Source: Caulobacter vibrioides OR37 (GTDB lineage: Bacteria; Pseudomonadota; Alphaproteobacteria; Caulobacterales; Caulobacteraceae). From it: 64,000 bases of DNA. Below the pieces are notes generated by a model. It saw nothing but the letters and a program-made list of their open reading frames with translations, searched no databases and was not told where the DNA came from. Made by a program: the position numbers and the translations under genes. The stretch covers positions 124,001-188,000 of the forward strand of contig NZ_APMP01000006.1 in the NCBI RefSeq assembly GCF_000372645.1, written 5' to 3'. Below, piece after piece: positions 63,559 through 64,000 of the stretch. Each line of letters begins with the position of its first letter. Positions within the stretch are counted from its first letter, which is position 1.

Positions 63559-64000
63559 CGCGGCGCCTCCGGGGCCGGCGGCGCGACGGGCTGCGGCGGC
63601 GGCGTGGGCGGCGGGGCGTTGTCGTCCGGCACGGCCTCGGGCGCGTCGGCGGCCAGGGCGTCGGGCGCGACCGGGGCGGCGGCGATCGGCGCGCGCGGCA
63701 ACTCATGGCGACGCGCCACGTCGATCAGGGCGTCCTCGGTGATCTCGTGCGTGGGCGCGATCGGCTGGAGATGCATCATCACCGCCAGTTGCTCGATGCG
63801 GCGCGGCTGCTCCAGGTGCGCGACCTCGGCCTCGAGCAGGCGTTTGCGCACGCCCTCGTCGTCGATTTCCTGCTGGATATGGCCGATTTCCTGACGCTCG
63901 CGCCAGGCGAAGGTCTTGGCCAGATAGACGCTGGTCACGAGGGTCAGCAGGATCCCCAGGCCCGCGACCTCGACGACGCGAAACCCGCGAATACGACGAT
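63555..64000 (-). CDS. ftsL: FtsL-like cell division protein, 5' end beyond the window
   Basis: The open frame continues to the right edge without a convincing start (RRIRGFRVVEVAGLGILLTL, a membrane helix, then VTSVYLAKTFAWRERQEIGH). A helical segment with EAEVAHLEQPRRIEQLA follows, and then a Pro/Ala-rich tail. Size, single helix, coiled coil and position before ftsI fit FtsL, the partner of FtsB and FtsQ. A GTG at 63938 is in frame but would cut the helix. Confidence 0.82.
   Translation of the reverse strand, partial: RRIRGFRVVEVAGLGILLTLVTSVYLAKTFAWRERQEIGHIQQEIDDEGVRKRLLEAEVAHLEQPRRIEQLAVMMHLQPIAPTHEITEDALIDVARRHELPRAPIAAAPVAPDALAADAPEAVPDDNAPPPTPPPQPVAPPAPEAPR

Overview
The window is about 64 kb of high-GC chromosome from an alphaproteobacterium, most likely Caulobacter or a close relative. 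Indications are the Caulobacter-type TonB-dependent receptors, an aceA / small protein / aceB glyoxylate block with a short-chain-acyl-CoA (ScfR/RamB-type) regulator, an alphaproteobacterial division and cell-wall (dcw) cluster, a PL10 pectate lyase, and frequent 1-4 bp start/stop overlaps with GTG and TTG starts. All calls come from reading the sequence and recognising families by eye; no database search was run.

Layout. 1-5.4 kb: the 5' part of a TonB-dependent receptor, then a glycerol-3-phosphate regulon (glpR divergent from glpD-glpK, with a cluster of TTTCG repeats between). 5.6-15.2 kb: one co-directional import locus with a TonB-dependent receptor, a membrane-anchored alpha/beta hydrolase, a TTC38-like TPR protein, an unusual solute-binding-protein/permease fusion, a second permease and a double ATPase. 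15.3-21.1 kb: msrA, then malate synthase, a 77-residue protein and isocitrate lyase, divergent from the ScfR-type regulator. 21.2-27.1 kb: small unknown genes, then a tightly coupled three-gene operon (TIR-membrane-TPR protein, unknown 133-residue protein, TPR/Rossmann-like/class III cyclase protein) divergent from a CRP-family regulator. This is the best candidate for an undescribed signalling or defence module.

27.1-34.4 kb: ompW and hemN with FNR/FixK-like boxes, then an AaeAB-like aromatic-acid efflux operon (marR, FUSC, DUF1656, HlyD, NodT). 34.5-38.6 kb: dienelactone hydrolase, glycosylasparaginase, cutC, pectate lyase. 38.7-43.2 kb: the YjfI/YjfJ/YjfC and YjfK/YjfL/YjfM envelope genes split into two divergent operons. 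43.2-50.7 kb: an unknown gene behind two Fur-like dyads, a low-molecular-weight phosphatase, a fused 5-oxoprolinase, a GDT1-family exporter with a structured leader, a long palindromic element, an orphan DUF2793 phage-type gene and a nitronate monooxygenase. 50.8-54.5 kb: both methylmalonyl-CoA mutase subunits. 54.5-64 kb: a ClC/CBS protein, then murD, mraY, murF, murE, ftsI and the 3' part of ftsL on the minus strand.

Metabolically, glycerol use, the glyoxylate shunt and methylmalonyl-CoA mutase fit growth on glycerol, acetate and propionate-type substrates. The receptors and pectate lyase fit scavenging of plant polymers. An in-frame palindromic repeat inside murF and a leader whose stem abuts the Shine-Dalgarno of the GDT1 gene are further points of interest.
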